This document shows positions 35,573 through 44,789 of a stretch of 64,000 nt of DNA, piece after piece. Source of the DNA: Pseudomonas fluorescens (GTDB lineage: Bacteria; Pseudomonadota; Gammaproteobacteria; Pseudomonadales; Pseudomonadaceae); the NCBI RefSeq assembly GCF_900636825.1, contig NZ_LR134318.1, positions 5,007,501-5,071,500 of the forward strand. The letters run 5' to 3'. Below the pieces are notes generated by a model. It did no database searches. It saw only the letters and a list, made by a program, of their open reading frames with translations, and was not told the origin of the DNA. Each line of letters starts with the position of its first letter. Within the stretch, counting starts at the first letter, position 1. Both the position numbers and the translations under genes were made by a program.

Positions 35573-38524
35573 ATGAAGCCGCACATGCCCAAAGGATTGA
35601 TTCGCGCGACAGGCGCCTTGTTGACAGCTCTGGCGCTTTACAGCCTGCTGGGGTTTCTGATTCTGCCGGGCATTGCCTTGCGCATCGCCAATCAGCAACT
35701 GGCCAACTACGCGACCGTGCCTGCGCACCTTGAGCGTATCGAACTCAACCCGTTCAGCCTTGAGGTCACGCTGTGGGGACTGGTCATCGGTGATCCCGGC
35801 AAGGAACAGGTCGGTTTCGAGCGCCTGTCCGCCGATCTGCAAATCGACAGTTTGTGGACCAAAGCCCTGCATCTGGCGAACATCGAGCTGGACAAACCGA
35901 AAACCGAAATTCTCTTTGCCAAAGACGGCAAGCTCAATCTGCTGGGTCTGTTCAACGTGCCGGCGAGTGAGCCGACACCGACCGATCCCGATGCCAAACC
36001 CTTTCCGCTGCGCATCGACAACATCAAACTCGCCGGTGGCGTCGTGCACTTTGCGGACGTTCGCCCGAGCGAGCCTATCGAGTTTCTCTACGACGACCTC
36101 AGTTTCGAGCTGAAAAATCTCAGCACATTGCCCGAAGACAGCGCCGCCATGACCCTGGTCGCAATCGGCCCCGCTGGCGGTCGAATCGACTGGAGCGGCA
36201 ACTTCAGCCTGATCCCTTTCACGTCCGAAGGCACCCTGAAAGTCACCGACGGCAAGATGAAAGCCTTCTGGCCCTACGTGCGTGACTCGGTGCCTTTAGT
36301 GCTCGAAGACGGCGTGATCAGTCTCAACACCGAATACAAACTCAATCTGTCGAAAGAAACCGAACTGCTGCTGAACAATGTCGCGGTCAGCATCGCGCCT
36401 TTCGCGATCAAGGCGCCCGATGGTCGCCCCTTGGCGCGACTCGAACGCCTCGACGTCAGCGAAACCAGCGTGGACCTGGCCAAACAGCAGGTGGTGGTCG
36501 GCAAGATCCGCAGCCACAAACTGGAAACCTGGGCGGCGCTTGAAGCCGATGGGCAACTGGACTGGCAGAAGCTGTTCGCCAGCCAGCCTTCAAAACCTGC
36601 CGCTCGGGCCGCCGCCGAGCCAGCAAATGCACCGGCCGCCGCCGACTCTCCGCCGCCAGCCGCCGCTGCGCCGAGCAAGCCATGGCAGGTATTGCTCAAA
36701 GACGTGCAACTGCGTGACTACACCGTGCACATGGCAGACCGTTCCGCCAATCCCCCAGTGGCCGTGGACATCACACCGCTGAACGTCGATCTGCAGGATT
36801 TCGACAGCCTCAATGGCTCGCCCTTCAAGCTCAAGCTCGATACCGGCGTGGGCAAGCAAGGCAAACTCAGCGCCGACGGCACGCTCAATCTCGCCCCGGT
36901 CAATGCTCAGCTCAACGTCAAAACCCAAGACATCGACCTGCGTGTCGCGCAGTCCTACATCAACCCCTTCATTCGCCTCGAATTGCGCAGCGGCATGCTC
37001 GGCAGTGACTTGCAGGTCAATCTGAAAAGCACCGAACCGCTGGCCCTCAGCGTGACCGGCCGCGCCCAGATCGATCAATTGCACACCCTCGACACCCTGA
37101 AAACCCGGGATTTCCTCAAGTGGCAGCAAGTGGTACTCGAAGGCCTGAATTATCGACACGGCGACAGCCTGACGATTGACAAGGTCAACCTGCTGCAGCC
37201 GTATGTGCGGTTCATGATCAACGACGATCGCACCACCAACGTCGATGATCTGCTGATTCCGCAGCCCGCGGACAACGCTGCCAAAAGCACCGCGGCGAAA
37301 CCGGCCAGCAACGAAAAACCGCTGGGTATTCACATTGGCGCGATAGCGATCAACGACGGCTCGGCCAACTTTGCCGACTTTAGCCTGACGCCGAATTTTG
37401 CCACCGCCGTGCAACAGCTCAATGGCCAGATCGGCACCATCGACAGCCGCCAGGCGAAACCGGCCAGCGTTGACATCAAAGGCAAGGTCGACCGTTATGC
37501 CCCGGTGACCATCAAAGGCGCGGTGAATCCGTTCGACCCGATGGCCAGTCTCGACATCGCGACCAGTTTCAAGCGCGTCGAACTGACCACCCTGACCCCC
37601 TACTCCGGCAAATTTGCCGGCTACCGTATCCGCAAGGGCCGACTCAATCTCGACCTGCATTATTTGATCACCAAAGGCCAGCTCAAAGCCGAAAACAAAG
37701 TGGTGGTCGAGCAACTGCAACTCGGTGAGAAAGTCGACAGCCCGGACGCCGTGAGCCTGCCGCTGAAGCTGGCGGTTGCCTTGCTCAAGGACGTCGACGG
37801 CAAGATTTCCATCGAATTGCCGGTGACTGGCGATCTGAACAATCCGCAATTCAGCGTGATGCCGATTGTCTGGCAGACCCTGCGCAATCTGATCGTCAAA
37901 GCCGCTGCCGCGCCGTTCAAAATGATCGGCGGACTGGTCAGTGGCGGTGGTTCTCAAGACCTTGGCACGGTTTCATTCGCAGCCGGTTCCAGCGAACTGA
38001 ACAAGGATGCCGAAGCAGCGCTGATCAAACTGTCCCAGGCACTCAAGGAACGTCCGGCCTTGCGTCTGGAAATTGAGGGCACCGCCGCGCAGAGCAGTGA
38101 CGGCCCGTTGATTGCCGAACAGCGTCTGGAACGCGAATATCAATACAACTACTACAAGATGCTCCAGCGTCGGGGCGACAAAGTCCCGGCACAGGCGTCC
38201 TTGCTGCAAGTGCCGGAAGGCGAGAAAGGCGCGCTGCTTGAAGGCATCTACCGTACCCGTCTGAAAACCCAGCCGCCGGCAGAATGGAAAGATCTCGGCA
38301 AGGAAGAACGCACGGCGAAAATGCGCGAGGGCGTGATCAAATTCTGGAGTGGCAGCGACGTGTTATTACGTCAGCTCGGTCAGGATCGTGCCAGCGTGAT
38401 CAAGGATTACCTTGTCGACAAAGGCAAACTTGAGGATGACCGTGCGTATTTCATCGACGCCAGACTCGGTGAAGCCGAGAGCGATGGTCGCGTGGTGACG
38501 CAAATGCATCTGGATGCCGAATGA
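35573..38524 (+). CDS. DUF748 (AsmA-like) envelope protein with OmpA-like C-terminus
   Basis: The roughly 983-residue protein has one N-terminal membrane helix (about 12-35) and then a long periplasmic part of AsmA/DUF748 repeats. Ala/Pro-rich linkers near 345-370 and 565-580 separate modules. The tail (about 800-983) has an OmpA-like look: TVSFAAGSSELNKDAEAALIKL near 800, then LEIEGTA, with QDRASVIKDYL only some 110 residues later. AsmA-like proteins are thought to bridge the envelope and move lipid. Starts at 35540 (GTG) and 35585 (ATG) are also possible; none has a clear ribosome site. It overlaps the next gene by four bases. Confidence 0.8.
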   Translation: MKPHMPKGLIRATGALLTALALYSLLGFLILPGIALRIANQQLANYATVPAHLERIELNPFSLEVTLWGLVIGDPGKEQVGFERLSADLQIDSLWTKALHLANIELDKPKTEILFAKDGKLNLLGLFNVPASEPTPTDPDAKPFPLRIDNIKLAGGVVHFADVRPSEPIEFLYDDLSFELKNLSTLPEDSAAMTLVAIGPAGGRIDWSGNFSLIPFTSEGTLKVTDGKMKAFWPYVRDSVPLVLEDGVISLNTEYKLNLSKETELLLNNVAVSIAPFAIKAPDGRPLARLERLDVSETSVDLAKQQVVVGKIRSHKLETWAALEADGQLDWQKLFASQPSKPAARAAAEPANAPAAADSPPPAAAAPSKPWQVLLKDVQLRDYTVHMADRSANPPVAVDITPLNVDLQDFDSLNGSPFKLKLDTGVGKQGKLSADGTLNLAPVNAQLNVKTQDIDLRVAQSYINPFIRLELRSGMLGSDLQVNLKSTEPLALSVTGRAQIDQLHTLDTLKTRDFLKWQQVVLEGLNYRHGDSLTIDKVNLLQPYVRFMINDDRTTNVDDLLIPQPADNAAKSTAAKPASNEKPLGIHIGAIAINDGSANFADFSLTPNFATAVQQLNGQIGTIDSRQAKPASVDIKGKVDRYAPVTIKGAVNPFDPMASLDIATSFKRVELTTLTPYSGKFAGYRIRKGRLNLDLHYLITKGQLKAENKVVVEQLQLGEKVDSPDAVSLPLKLAVALLKDVDGKISIELPVTGDLNNPQFSVMPIVWQTLRNLIVKAAAAPFKMIGGLVSGGGSQDLGTVSFAAGSSELNKDAEAALIKLSQALKERPALRLEIEGTAAQSSDGPLIAEQRLEREYQYNYYKMLQRRGDKVPAQASLLQVPEGEKGALLEGIYRTRLKTQPPAEWKDLGKEERTAKMREGVIKFWSGSDVLLRQLGQDRASVIKDYLVDKGKLEDDRAYFIDARLGEAESDGRVVTQMHLDAE

Positions 38525-38820
38525 ATACCCGCCAATGGCTGACGGTGTTGCTGTTGGCGTGCGCTAGTGGGCACGCGTCGGCCTCCGACACCTTGCGCTG
38601 CGGCAGCCAGTTGATCAGCCTCGGCGATCGCTCCAGTGAAGTGCTGCAGAAATGTGGCGAGCCGGTCAGCCGTGACGTGCTGGGATACAAGCGCAGCGCC
38701 AATCGGCGCGAGGAGTTTCAGGTCGAAGAGTGGACCTACGGCCCGAACAACGGCATGTACCAATACCTGCGTTTTGAAGGCAATCGCCTGCGGCAGATCA
38801 ACAGCAAACGCGGCAACTGA
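38521..38820 (+). CDS. DUF2845 domain-containing secreted protein
   Basis: The 99-residue protein has a signal peptide ending in GHASAS near residue 22. The DUF2845 core follows, with LRCGSQLISLGDRSSEVLQKCGEP and VEEWTYGPNNGMYQYLRFEGNRL. Two cysteines (about 27 and 45) could form a disulfide. The DUF2845 family resembles small outer-membrane assembly lipoproteins of the BamE type in fold, but there is no lipobox here. ATGA overlap couples it to the DUF748 gene. Confidence 0.85.
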   Translation: MNTRQWLTVLLLACASGHASASDTLRCGSQLISLGDRSSEVLQKCGEPVSRDVLGYKRSANRREEFQVEEWTYGPNNGMYQYLRFEGNRLRQINSKRGN

Positions 38821-38837
38821 CCCGACACCAAAACGAT

Positions 38838-38927
38838 TGTGGGAGCGAGCCTGCTCGCGAATGCGTCGTGTCAGTCGATATCTTCGTCAGCTGACAGATT
38901 GCTTTCGCGAGCAGACTCGCTCCCACA
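38838..38927. repeat. REPIN, family B
   Basis: Facing TGTGGGAGCGAGCCTGCTCG arms, with one mismatch in the right copy (CAGACTCGC), lie downstream of the DUF2845 gene. Confidence 0.87.
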
Positions 38928-38947
38928 TTTTTTTTCGTTCCAATAGA

Positions 38948-38976
38948 ACAGGCCCCGACACAAGTGCGGGGCCTGT
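38948..38976. terminator. Palindromic hairpin between DUF2845 and BON genes
   Basis: Stem ACAGGCCCCG / CGGGGCCTGT with a nine-base loop lies between convergent genes. No T run follows on either strand, so this is a hairpin that may stop both transcripts, not a textbook terminator. Confidence 0.5.
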
Positions 38977-39082
38977 AATGGTCACATCCGTGTGACCGTT
39001 CGCATGAACTCTAAAGTTGCGACAGCCGTATGACTCAGCCCGTCTGTCGCATCTTCTCCCGGTCCAGGCGAGAAGTCTTGGC

Positions 39083-39436
39083 TTACTCGGCTTTCAGGCC
39101 GTCAGCGGAGACTGCTTTAACGCCTTTGATTTTCTTGGCGATAGCTACAGCCATGTCTTTTTGCGACTCGGTCACTGCAACAGTAGAGGACAAGGACACA
39201 ACGCCTTTATTGGTTTCTACTTTGATGTCAGTGCCTGGGATGCCTTTTTCGGTGACCAGGTCAGTTTTGACCTTGGTGGTGATCCAGGTATCGCTGGTGT
39301 CTTGTTTCATTTCGGTTACTTCACCGGCTGCCAGAACCATTGGCGACTGGGTAGCCTGAGTGGTCTGGGCGAAAGCGCCACCAGCCATGGTCAGGGTCAG
39401 AGCGGTAGCAGCGGCAGTGATAGCGAACTTCTTCAT
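39083..39436 (-). CDS. BON-domain periplasmic protein (OsmY-like)
   Basis: The 117-residue precursor has a 23-residue signal peptide ending in GGAFAQ. One BON domain follows (about 48-115: TWITTKVKTDLVTEKGIPGTDIKVETNKGVVSLSSTV). OsmY, the nearest known relative, has two BON domains and is an osmotic-stress chaperone. Its coding bias (AAA/ACC-rich, few rare codons) suggests high expression. AGGAG lies seven bases before the ATG. Confidence 0.88.
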   Translation of the reverse strand: MKKFAITAAATALTLTMAGGAFAQTTQATQSPMVLAAGEVTEMKQDTSDTWITTKVKTDLVTEKGIPGTDIKVETNKGVVSLSSTVAVTESQKDMAVAIAKKIKGVKAVSADGLKAE

Positions 39437-39687
39437 ACGAGTAACTCCTGTTTTTCTGGAAAGTCTGCTGGATTGCTCTTCAGCAGGGTTACCAAGGTAG
39501 TTGCGAACGCTGTGCCAACTTCTCGAAACGCATAATTCCCATATAAAACAATGAGTTATGAAAACAGCAAATTTTCATTTTCATGCAAAATGCATGACTT
39601 GCGCTCAAACCGCATGCAAGTTGCGGTATTTAGGAAAGTTCCTAAGGTGCTGAAATTATTGAAGCTTTTGCGAACTGCTGCGCAATG
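39437..39687. other. AT-rich spacer between the BON gene and pilA
   Basis: This spacer is noticeably lower in GC than its neighbours (runs of AAAA and TTTT near 39545-39600) and holds no gene. It should contain the promoter of the BON gene, reading leftward. Confidence 0.45.
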
Positions 39688-39716
39688 AAAAATGCCCCGC
39701 AATGCGGGGCATTTTT
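39688..39716 (-). terminator. Rho-independent terminator after pilA
   Basis: Perfect stem AAAAATGCCCCGC / GCGGGGCATTTTT with loop AAT. On the minus strand the stem ends in T5, 17 bases past the pilA stop. Confidence 0.88.
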
Positions 39717-39732
39717 AGGTAGCGAGCGTGGT

Positions 39733-40149
39733 TCAGACGCCAGGGCAACTCGTGGTCGAATAGTCCTTCGAGCCGGAGAACTTGCACCCCCAGCCAGCTG
39801 TGGCACTGCGAGTAAGCGTTATTGTTTGGCCCAGGACAGGTGCTGGAGCGTTGAGCAGCGTGCAGGTGATAGTGCCAGTCCCATCTGCGATTTTTCCGGA
39901 TGCGGCCAAGGTGCAGTTCTGAGTTGCTGCTACCCCGGCGTTCACATTGGTAATGCTTGGATCAGTCGATCCGGCATTGATCACATCTTCAAAGTTGACC
40001 TTGAGTGCCGAGGCCTCGGCAATCCCAGCGGTAACTTTCGCTCGAGCCTGATATTTCGAATACTGCGGCAGGGCAATGGTCGCCAGAATCCCGATGATCG
40101 CTACTACGATCAGCAATTCGATCAGCGTAAAACCTTGTTGTTTTTTCAT
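39733..40149 (-). CDS. pilA: Type IV major pilin
   Basis: PilA is the pilus subunit used in twitching, adhesion and DNA uptake. The 138-residue prepilin starts MKKQQGFTLIELLIVV: PilD cuts after Gly6, Phe7 becomes methylated and Glu11 is the conserved mature Glu5. After the N-terminal helix the globular domain has four cysteines (QNCTLA, ITCTLL, GWGCKF, TSCPGV). The last two bracket a short C-terminal disulfide loop of about 12 residues. GGAG lies seven bases before the ATG; the longer frame upstream is untranslated leader. It diverges from pilBCD. Confidence 0.94.
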   Translation of the reverse strand: MKKQQGFTLIELLIVVAIIGILATIALPQYSKYQARAKVTAGIAEASALKVNFEDVINAGSTDPSITNVNAGVAATQNCTLAASGKIADGTGTITCTLLNAPAPVLGQTITLTRSATAGWGCKFSGSKDYSTTSCPGV

Positions 40150-40195
40150 AGACACGCTCCATGCATGAGTGAAAATCTCATGATCTGCATGGGAC

Positions 40196-40214
40196 GCAGC
40201 ATAGCCCATGCCAA
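40196..40214 (-). promoter_or_regulatory. Sigma-54 promoter of pilA
   Basis: On the minus strand TTGGCATGGGCTATGCT has GG and GC ten bases apart, with two departures from the -24/-12 consensus. Transcription would start near 40187, leaving a 38-base leader. PilS/PilR, encoded at 57.2-60.2 kb, are the expected activators. Confidence 0.82.
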
Positions 40215-40317
40215 CGCCTCGCAGCCCCAATCACTAGGCGCCATCCCCTTGCTGCGCCATTTCCTACAACCTCTAACCGCACTATCTGACACTTTTTGTC
40301 ACCTGCACCGTCCGTGT

Positions 40318-40346
40318 TTGGCGCTGTGACTTGACTAGGCTATAAG
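40318..40346 (+). promoter_or_regulatory. Candidate sigma-70 promoter of pilBCD
   Basis: TTGGCG and TATAAG are separated by 17 bases, 29 bases before the pilB start. The -10 lies within a palindrome TGACTT-11-AAGTCA (40327-40349). Confidence 0.45.
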
Positions 40347-40374
40347 TCATGAACGGCAAGCGTGCGGAATCCCC

Positions 40375-42075
40375 ATGAATGACATCGCTCTGAGCGGTCT
40401 GGCCAAGCAATTGGTGCAGGCCGAACTGCTCACGGAAAAAAGCGCCCAGCAAGCCTGGCAGCAGGCTCAACGCAGTCGCCAGTCGCTGGTCAGCTATCTG
40501 GTGCAAAACAAACTGGTGAAAGGCTGGCAGGTCGCCGAAATCGCTTCGGAGCATTTCGGCATGGCCTTTCTTGACCTTCAATGTCTGGACAAAGAGACCC
40601 AGCCCAAAGGCCTGGTCAGCGAAAAGCTTGTGCGCCAGCATCACGCCCTGCCCTTGTGGCGGCGCGGCAACAAGCTGTTCGTCGGCATTTCCGACCCGAG
40701 CAATCATCAGGCGATCAATGACATCCAGTTCAGCACCGGGCTAAGCACCGAAGCCATTCTGGTGGAAGACGACAAGCTCACCGATGCCATCGAAAAATTC
40801 TTCGACACCCACGCCAGCGGTCTCGAGGACATGGCCGATGTCGACCTCGACGGCCTCGATGTCGAATCCATCGACGACAGCAAACAGGACGCTATCGGTG
40901 GCCTCGACGCCGACGATGCGCCGGTGGTGCGCTTCGTCCACAAGATGTTGCTGGACGCGATCAAAAGCGGCTCGTCCGACCTGCACTTCGAACCGTACGA
41001 AAAAAACTACCGGGTCCGGATGCGCACCGATGGCATGTTGCGCGAGGTGGCCAAGCCGCCGATCCAGTTGGCCGGACGCATCGCCGCGCGCCTGAAAGTC
41101 ATGGCCAGCCTCGATATCTCGGAGCGCCGCAAGCCGCAGGACGGCCGGATCAAGATGCGTCTGTCGAAAAGCAAGTCGATCGATTTCCGCGTCAACACCT
41201 TGCCGACTCTGTGGGGTGAGAAAGTGGTGATCCGGATTCTCGACCCGTCGAGTGCGCAGATGGGTATCGATGCCTTGGGTTACGAGCCGGAGCAAAAAGC
41301 CCTGTATCTGGCCGCGCTCAAACAACCCCAGGGAATGATTCTGGTCACTGGCCCCACCGGCTCTGGCAAGACGGTGTCGCTGTACACCGGGCTGAATATT
41401 CTCAACACCGTCGACATCAATATTTCTACCGCCGAAGACCCGGTGGAAATCAATATGGAGGGCATCAACCAGGTCAACGTCAATCCCCGCCAAGGCCTCG
41501 ACTTCGCCCAGGCCCTGCGCTCGTTTCTGCGACAGGACCCGGACGTGATCATGGTTGGCGAGATTCGTGACCTGGAAACCGCCGAGATCGCCATCAAAGC
41601 GGCGCAGACCGGTCACCTCGTACTCTCCACCCTGCACACCAACAGCGCGGCGGAAACCCTTACGCGCCTGCACAACATGGGCATTCCCGGTTTCAACATT
41701 GCCACTTCGGTCAGCCTGATCATTGCGCAGCGACTGGCGCGCAAGCTCTGCAGCCATTGCAAAAAGCCCATCGAGATTCCGCACGACACGCTGACCCGCG
41801 AAGGCTTCCCTGAGGAACGCATCGGCAGTTTCACGATCTACGAACCGGTCGGCTGCGATCACTGCAACGGCGGATACAAAGGACGCGTAGGTATCTATGA
41901 AGTGGTGAAAAACACTCAGGCGCTGCAACGGCTGATCATGGCCGAAGGCAATTCACTGGAAATCGACACGCAGATGCGCCGCGACGGTTTCGACGATCTG
42001 CGCACCGCCGGGCTGCACAAAGCCATGCAAGGCATTACCAGCCTTGAAGAAATCAATCGGGTTACCAAGGACTGA
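40375..42075 (+). CDS. pilB: Type IV pilus extension ATPase
   Basis: PilB is the cytoplasmic hexamer that drives pilus assembly. The 566-residue protein has the N-terminal GspE/MshEN domain (about 1-150). The ATPase core has Walker A GPTGSGKT near 325-332, the Asp box STAEDPVE, Walker B VGEIRDLETAEIA and the His box TGHLVLSTLHTN. A tetracysteine zinc site follows (CSHCKKP near 459 and CDHCNGG near 498). All functional motifs are present. It is the first gene of pilB-pilC-pilD-coaE-yacG, all joined by overlaps or one-to-two-base gaps. Confidence 0.96.
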   Translation: MNDIALSGLAKQLVQAELLTEKSAQQAWQQAQRSRQSLVSYLVQNKLVKGWQVAEIASEHFGMAFLDLQCLDKETQPKGLVSEKLVRQHHALPLWRRGNKLFVGISDPSNHQAINDIQFSTGLSTEAILVEDDKLTDAIEKFFDTHASGLEDMADVDLDGLDVESIDDSKQDAIGGLDADDAPVVRFVHKMLLDAIKSGSSDLHFEPYEKNYRVRMRTDGMLREVAKPPIQLAGRIAARLKVMASLDISERRKPQDGRIKMRLSKSKSIDFRVNTLPTLWGEKVVIRILDPSSAQMGIDALGYEPEQKALYLAALKQPQGMILVTGPTGSGKTVSLYTGLNILNTVDINISTAEDPVEINMEGINQVNVNPRQGLDFAQALRSFLRQDPDVIMVGEIRDLETAEIAIKAAQTGHLVLSTLHTNSAAETLTRLHNMGIPGFNIATSVSLIIAQRLARKLCSHCKKPIEIPHDTLTREGFPEERIGSFTIYEPVGCDHCNGGYKGRVGIYEVVKNTQALQRLIMAEGNSLEIDTQMRRDGFDDLRTAGLHKAMQGITSLEEINRVTKD

Positions 42076-42077
42076 AC

Positions 42078-43295
42078 ATGGCGGTCAAGGCAGCGAAAAT
42101 GAACGTCTACGCCTGGGAAGGCACGGACAGGAAAGGCAGCAAAATCAGCGGCGAACTCAGCGGCGTCAATCCCGCACTGGTCAAGGCGCAGCTACGCAAA
42201 CAGGGAATCAACCCCGGTAAGGTGCGCAAGAAATCCGCGTCGTTGCTGACCTTGGGCAAACGCATCAAGGCGCAAGACATCGCCCTGTTCACCCGGCAAA
42301 TGGCGACGATGATGAAGGCTGGCGTGCCGCTGTTGCAGTCGTTCGACATCATCGGTGAAGGCTTCGATAACCCGGCCATGCGCAAGCTGGTGGACGAGGT
42401 GAAACAGGAAGTGGCCGCCGGTAACAGCTTCGCCGCGGCACTGCGCAAGAAGCCGCAATATTTCGACGAATTGTATTGCAACCTGGTCGATGCCGGCGAG
42501 CAGTCCGGCGCCCTCGATACGCTGCTGGAACGGGTCGCGACCTACAAGGAAAAAAGCGAACGGCTCAAGGCCAAGATCAAGAAAGCCATGACCTACCCTA
42601 CCGCCGTGATCCTGGTGGCGGCCGTGGTGACCGGGATTCTGCTGGTCAAAGTGGTGCCGCAGTTCCAATCGGTTTTTTCCGGCTTCGGTGCCGAGTTACC
42701 CGCGTTCACCTTGATGGTCATCAGCCTGTCGCACTTCATGCAGGATTGGTGGCTGGCGCTGCTCGGCGTGCTGGCGGTGGCAATTTTCGGCACTCGTCAT
42801 GCACTGAAAAAATCCCAGGCCTTGCGCGACCGCCGCGACACCTGGCTGCTGAAACTGCCCTTGGTCGGCACCCTGATGTACAAATCCGCCGTGGCGCGCT
42901 TCGCCCGCACCCTGTCGACGACGTTCGCCGCCGGCGTGCCGCTGGTCGAAGCGCTCGACTCGGTGGCCGGCGCCACCGGCAACGTGGTTTTCAAACGCGC
43001 CGTGCTGCGTGTTCGCCAGGATGTATCCACAGGCATGCAGCTGAACTTTTCAATGCGCAGCACCGGCGTCTTTCCGAACATGGCGGTGCAAATGACCGCG
43101 ATCGGCGAAGAGTCCGGTGCACTGGACGATATGCTCGACAAGGTCGCTGGTTTCTATGAGGAAGAAGTGGATAACATGGTCGACAACCTCACCAGCCTCA
43201 TGGAGCCGTTCATCATGGTTGTGCTGGGGGTAATCGTCGGCGGATTGGTCGTGGCGATGTACCTGCCGATTTTCCAACTCGGCTCAGCGATCTGA
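42078..43295 (+). CDS. pilC: Type IV pilus inner-membrane platform protein
   Basis: PilC links the ATPases to the growing pilus. The 405-residue protein has two GspF/T2SF domains (about 70-195 and 275-397), each beginning FTRQMATMMKAGVPLLQS- or FARTLSTTFAAGVPLVEA-like, with three membrane helices near 170, 215 and 375. A basic N-terminal arm (VRKKSASLLTLGKRIK) faces the cytoplasm. It begins two bases after the pilB stop. Confidence 0.95.
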   Translation: MAVKAAKMNVYAWEGTDRKGSKISGELSGVNPALVKAQLRKQGINPGKVRKKSASLLTLGKRIKAQDIALFTRQMATMMKAGVPLLQSFDIIGEGFDNPAMRKLVDEVKQEVAAGNSFAAALRKKPQYFDELYCNLVDAGEQSGALDTLLERVATYKEKSERLKAKIKKAMTYPTAVILVAAVVTGILLVKVVPQFQSVFSGFGAELPAFTLMVISLSHFMQDWWLALLGVLAVAIFGTRHALKKSQALRDRRDTWLLKLPLVGTLMYKSAVARFARTLSTTFAAGVPLVEALDSVAGATGNVVFKRAVLRVRQDVSTGMQLNFSMRSTGVFPNMAVQMTAIGEESGALDDMLDKVAGFYEEEVDNMVDNLTSLMEPFIMVVLGVIVGGLVVAMYLPIFQLGSAI

Positions 43296-43296
43296 C

Positions 43297-44169
43297 ATGC
43301 CTATCGACGAACTGTTTGCGATCTATCCGCTGGCCTTCGTTTTCACCGCGCTGTTACTGGGTCTGGTGGTCGGCAGCTTTCTCAATGTGCTGATCTGGCG
43401 CTTGCCGAAAATGCTCGAACGCGATTGGCGTCAGCAAGCGCGCGATGTTCTTGGCCTGCCCGTCGAAACACCGCAACCGACGTACAATCTGCTGCTGCCG
43501 CACTCCCAGTGTCCGCACTGTGAATACCGGATTCGTCCGTGGGAAAACATTCCGCTGCTCAGTTACCTGTGGCTGGGTGGGCGCTGCTCAGCGTGCCAGG
43601 CGCCGATCAGCAAACGTTATCCACTGACTGAACTGGCGTGCGGGTTGCTCTCGGCCTTCATTGCCTGGCACTTGGGTGTCGGCTGGCCCGCCTGCATGCT
43701 GATCTTGCTGACGTGGGGCTTGCTCGCAATGAGCCTGATCGACACCGAGCATCAGTTGCTGCCCGACGTCCTGGTGCTGCCCTTGTTGTGGCTGGGACTG
43801 ATCGTCAACAGCTTCGGGTTGTTCGTGCCCTTGCACGATGCACTCTGGGGCGCGGTCGCCGGCTACATGGCGCTGTGGACGGTGTTCTGGCTGTTCAAAG
43901 TGCTCACTGGCAAGGACGGCATCGGGCACGGCGACTTCAAGCTGTTGGCGCTGCTCGGCGCGTGGGGCGGTTGGCAGATTCTGCCGCTGACCATTCTGCT
44001 TTCGTCATTGGTGGGGGCGGTCATCGGCGTGATTGTCCTGCGTTTGCGCAGACAGGAAACCTCGACGCCAATCCCTTTCGGCCCCTATCTGGCAATTGCC
44101 GGCTGGATTGCCTTGCTCTGGGGTGGTCAAATAACCGACTTCTATTGGCAGTTTGTCGGTTTGAAATGA
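43297..44169 (+). CDS. pilD: Prepilin peptidase / N-methyltransferase
   Basis: PilD cleaves and N-methylates type IV prepilins such as PilA and PilE in this window. The 290-residue membrane protein has the N-terminal methylase domain with a four-cysteine zinc site (C72, C75, C97, C100). The aspartyl protease residues are D149 (SLIDTEHQLLPD) and D213 (GIGHGDFKLLALLG). It has about eight helices. It starts one base after the pilC stop and overlaps coaE by four bases. Confidence 0.95.
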   Translation: MPIDELFAIYPLAFVFTALLLGLVVGSFLNVLIWRLPKMLERDWRQQARDVLGLPVETPQPTYNLLLPHSQCPHCEYRIRPWENIPLLSYLWLGGRCSACQAPISKRYPLTELACGLLSAFIAWHLGVGWPACMLILLTWGLLAMSLIDTEHQLLPDVLVLPLLWLGLIVNSFGLFVPLHDALWGAVAGYMALWTVFWLFKVLTGKDGIGHGDFKLLALLGAWGGWQILPLTILLSSLVGAVIGVIVLRLRRQETSTPIPFGPYLAIAGWIALLWGGQITDFYWQFVGLK

Positions 44170-44789
44170 ATACCCCTGTGGAAAAACCCTGGATTCTCGG
44201 CCTGACCGGCGGCATTGGCAGCGGCAAAAGCGCGGCGGCCCAGCATTTCATCGACCTCGGTGTGCATGTGGTGGACGCCGATCATGCGGCGCGCTGGGTG
44301 GTCGAACCGGGCCGACCGGCACTGGCGAAGATTACCGAACATTTCGGCGCTGACGTGCTGCAGGCCGACGGCACACTCGATCGCGCGGCGCTGCGCAAGC
44401 TGATCTTCGAGGTGCCGGAACAACGCCGCTGGCTCGAAGCGTTGCTGCATCCGTTGATCGGCGAGGAAATCGCTCACCACCTGGCGCTGGCAAAATCGCC
44501 TTACGCGATTCTGGTTTCGCCGCTGCTGATCGAGTCCGGTCAATACGCGATGACCCGGCGCATTCTGGTGATCGACGCGCCGCAACAGCTGCAGATCGAA
44601 CGCACCTTGCAGCGCGACCAGACCAGCGAACAACAGGTGCAGGCGATCCTCAAAGCGCAATCCAGCCGCGAAGATCGCGTGAGCCGTGCTGACGATGTAA
44701 TCGTCAACGACCGCGACCTCGCCTGGCTGCACAGCGAGGTCGAGCGTCTGCATCACTTTTACCTGACTTTAACCGGAGGCCAAGCATGA
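44166..44789 (+). CDS. coaE: Dephospho-CoA kinase
   Basis: CoaE performs the last step of coenzyme A synthesis. The 207-residue enzyme opens with Walker A GLTGGIGSGKS near 12-22, then VVDADHAARWVV. The LID region QRDQTSEQQVQAILKAQSSREDRVSRADDVIVND follows. The frame is open far upstream but that part reads through pilD; the ATG overlapping the pilD stop is correct. Its presence in the pil operon is a conserved pseudomonad arrangement, without obvious functional reason. Confidence 0.95.
   Translation: MNTPVEKPWILGLTGGIGSGKSAAAQHFIDLGVHVVDADHAARWVVEPGRPALAKITEHFGADVLQADGTLDRAALRKLIFEVPEQRRWLEALLHPLIGEEIAHHLALAKSPYAILVSPLLIESGQYAMTRRILVIDAPQQLQIERTLQRDQTSEQQVQAILKAQSSREDRVSRADDVIVNDRDLAWLHSEVERLHHFYLTLTGGQA

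Noticed and set aside
39017..39535. 172-codon plus-strand frame over the BON gene
   Set aside because: Antisense to a clear signal-peptide/BON protein.
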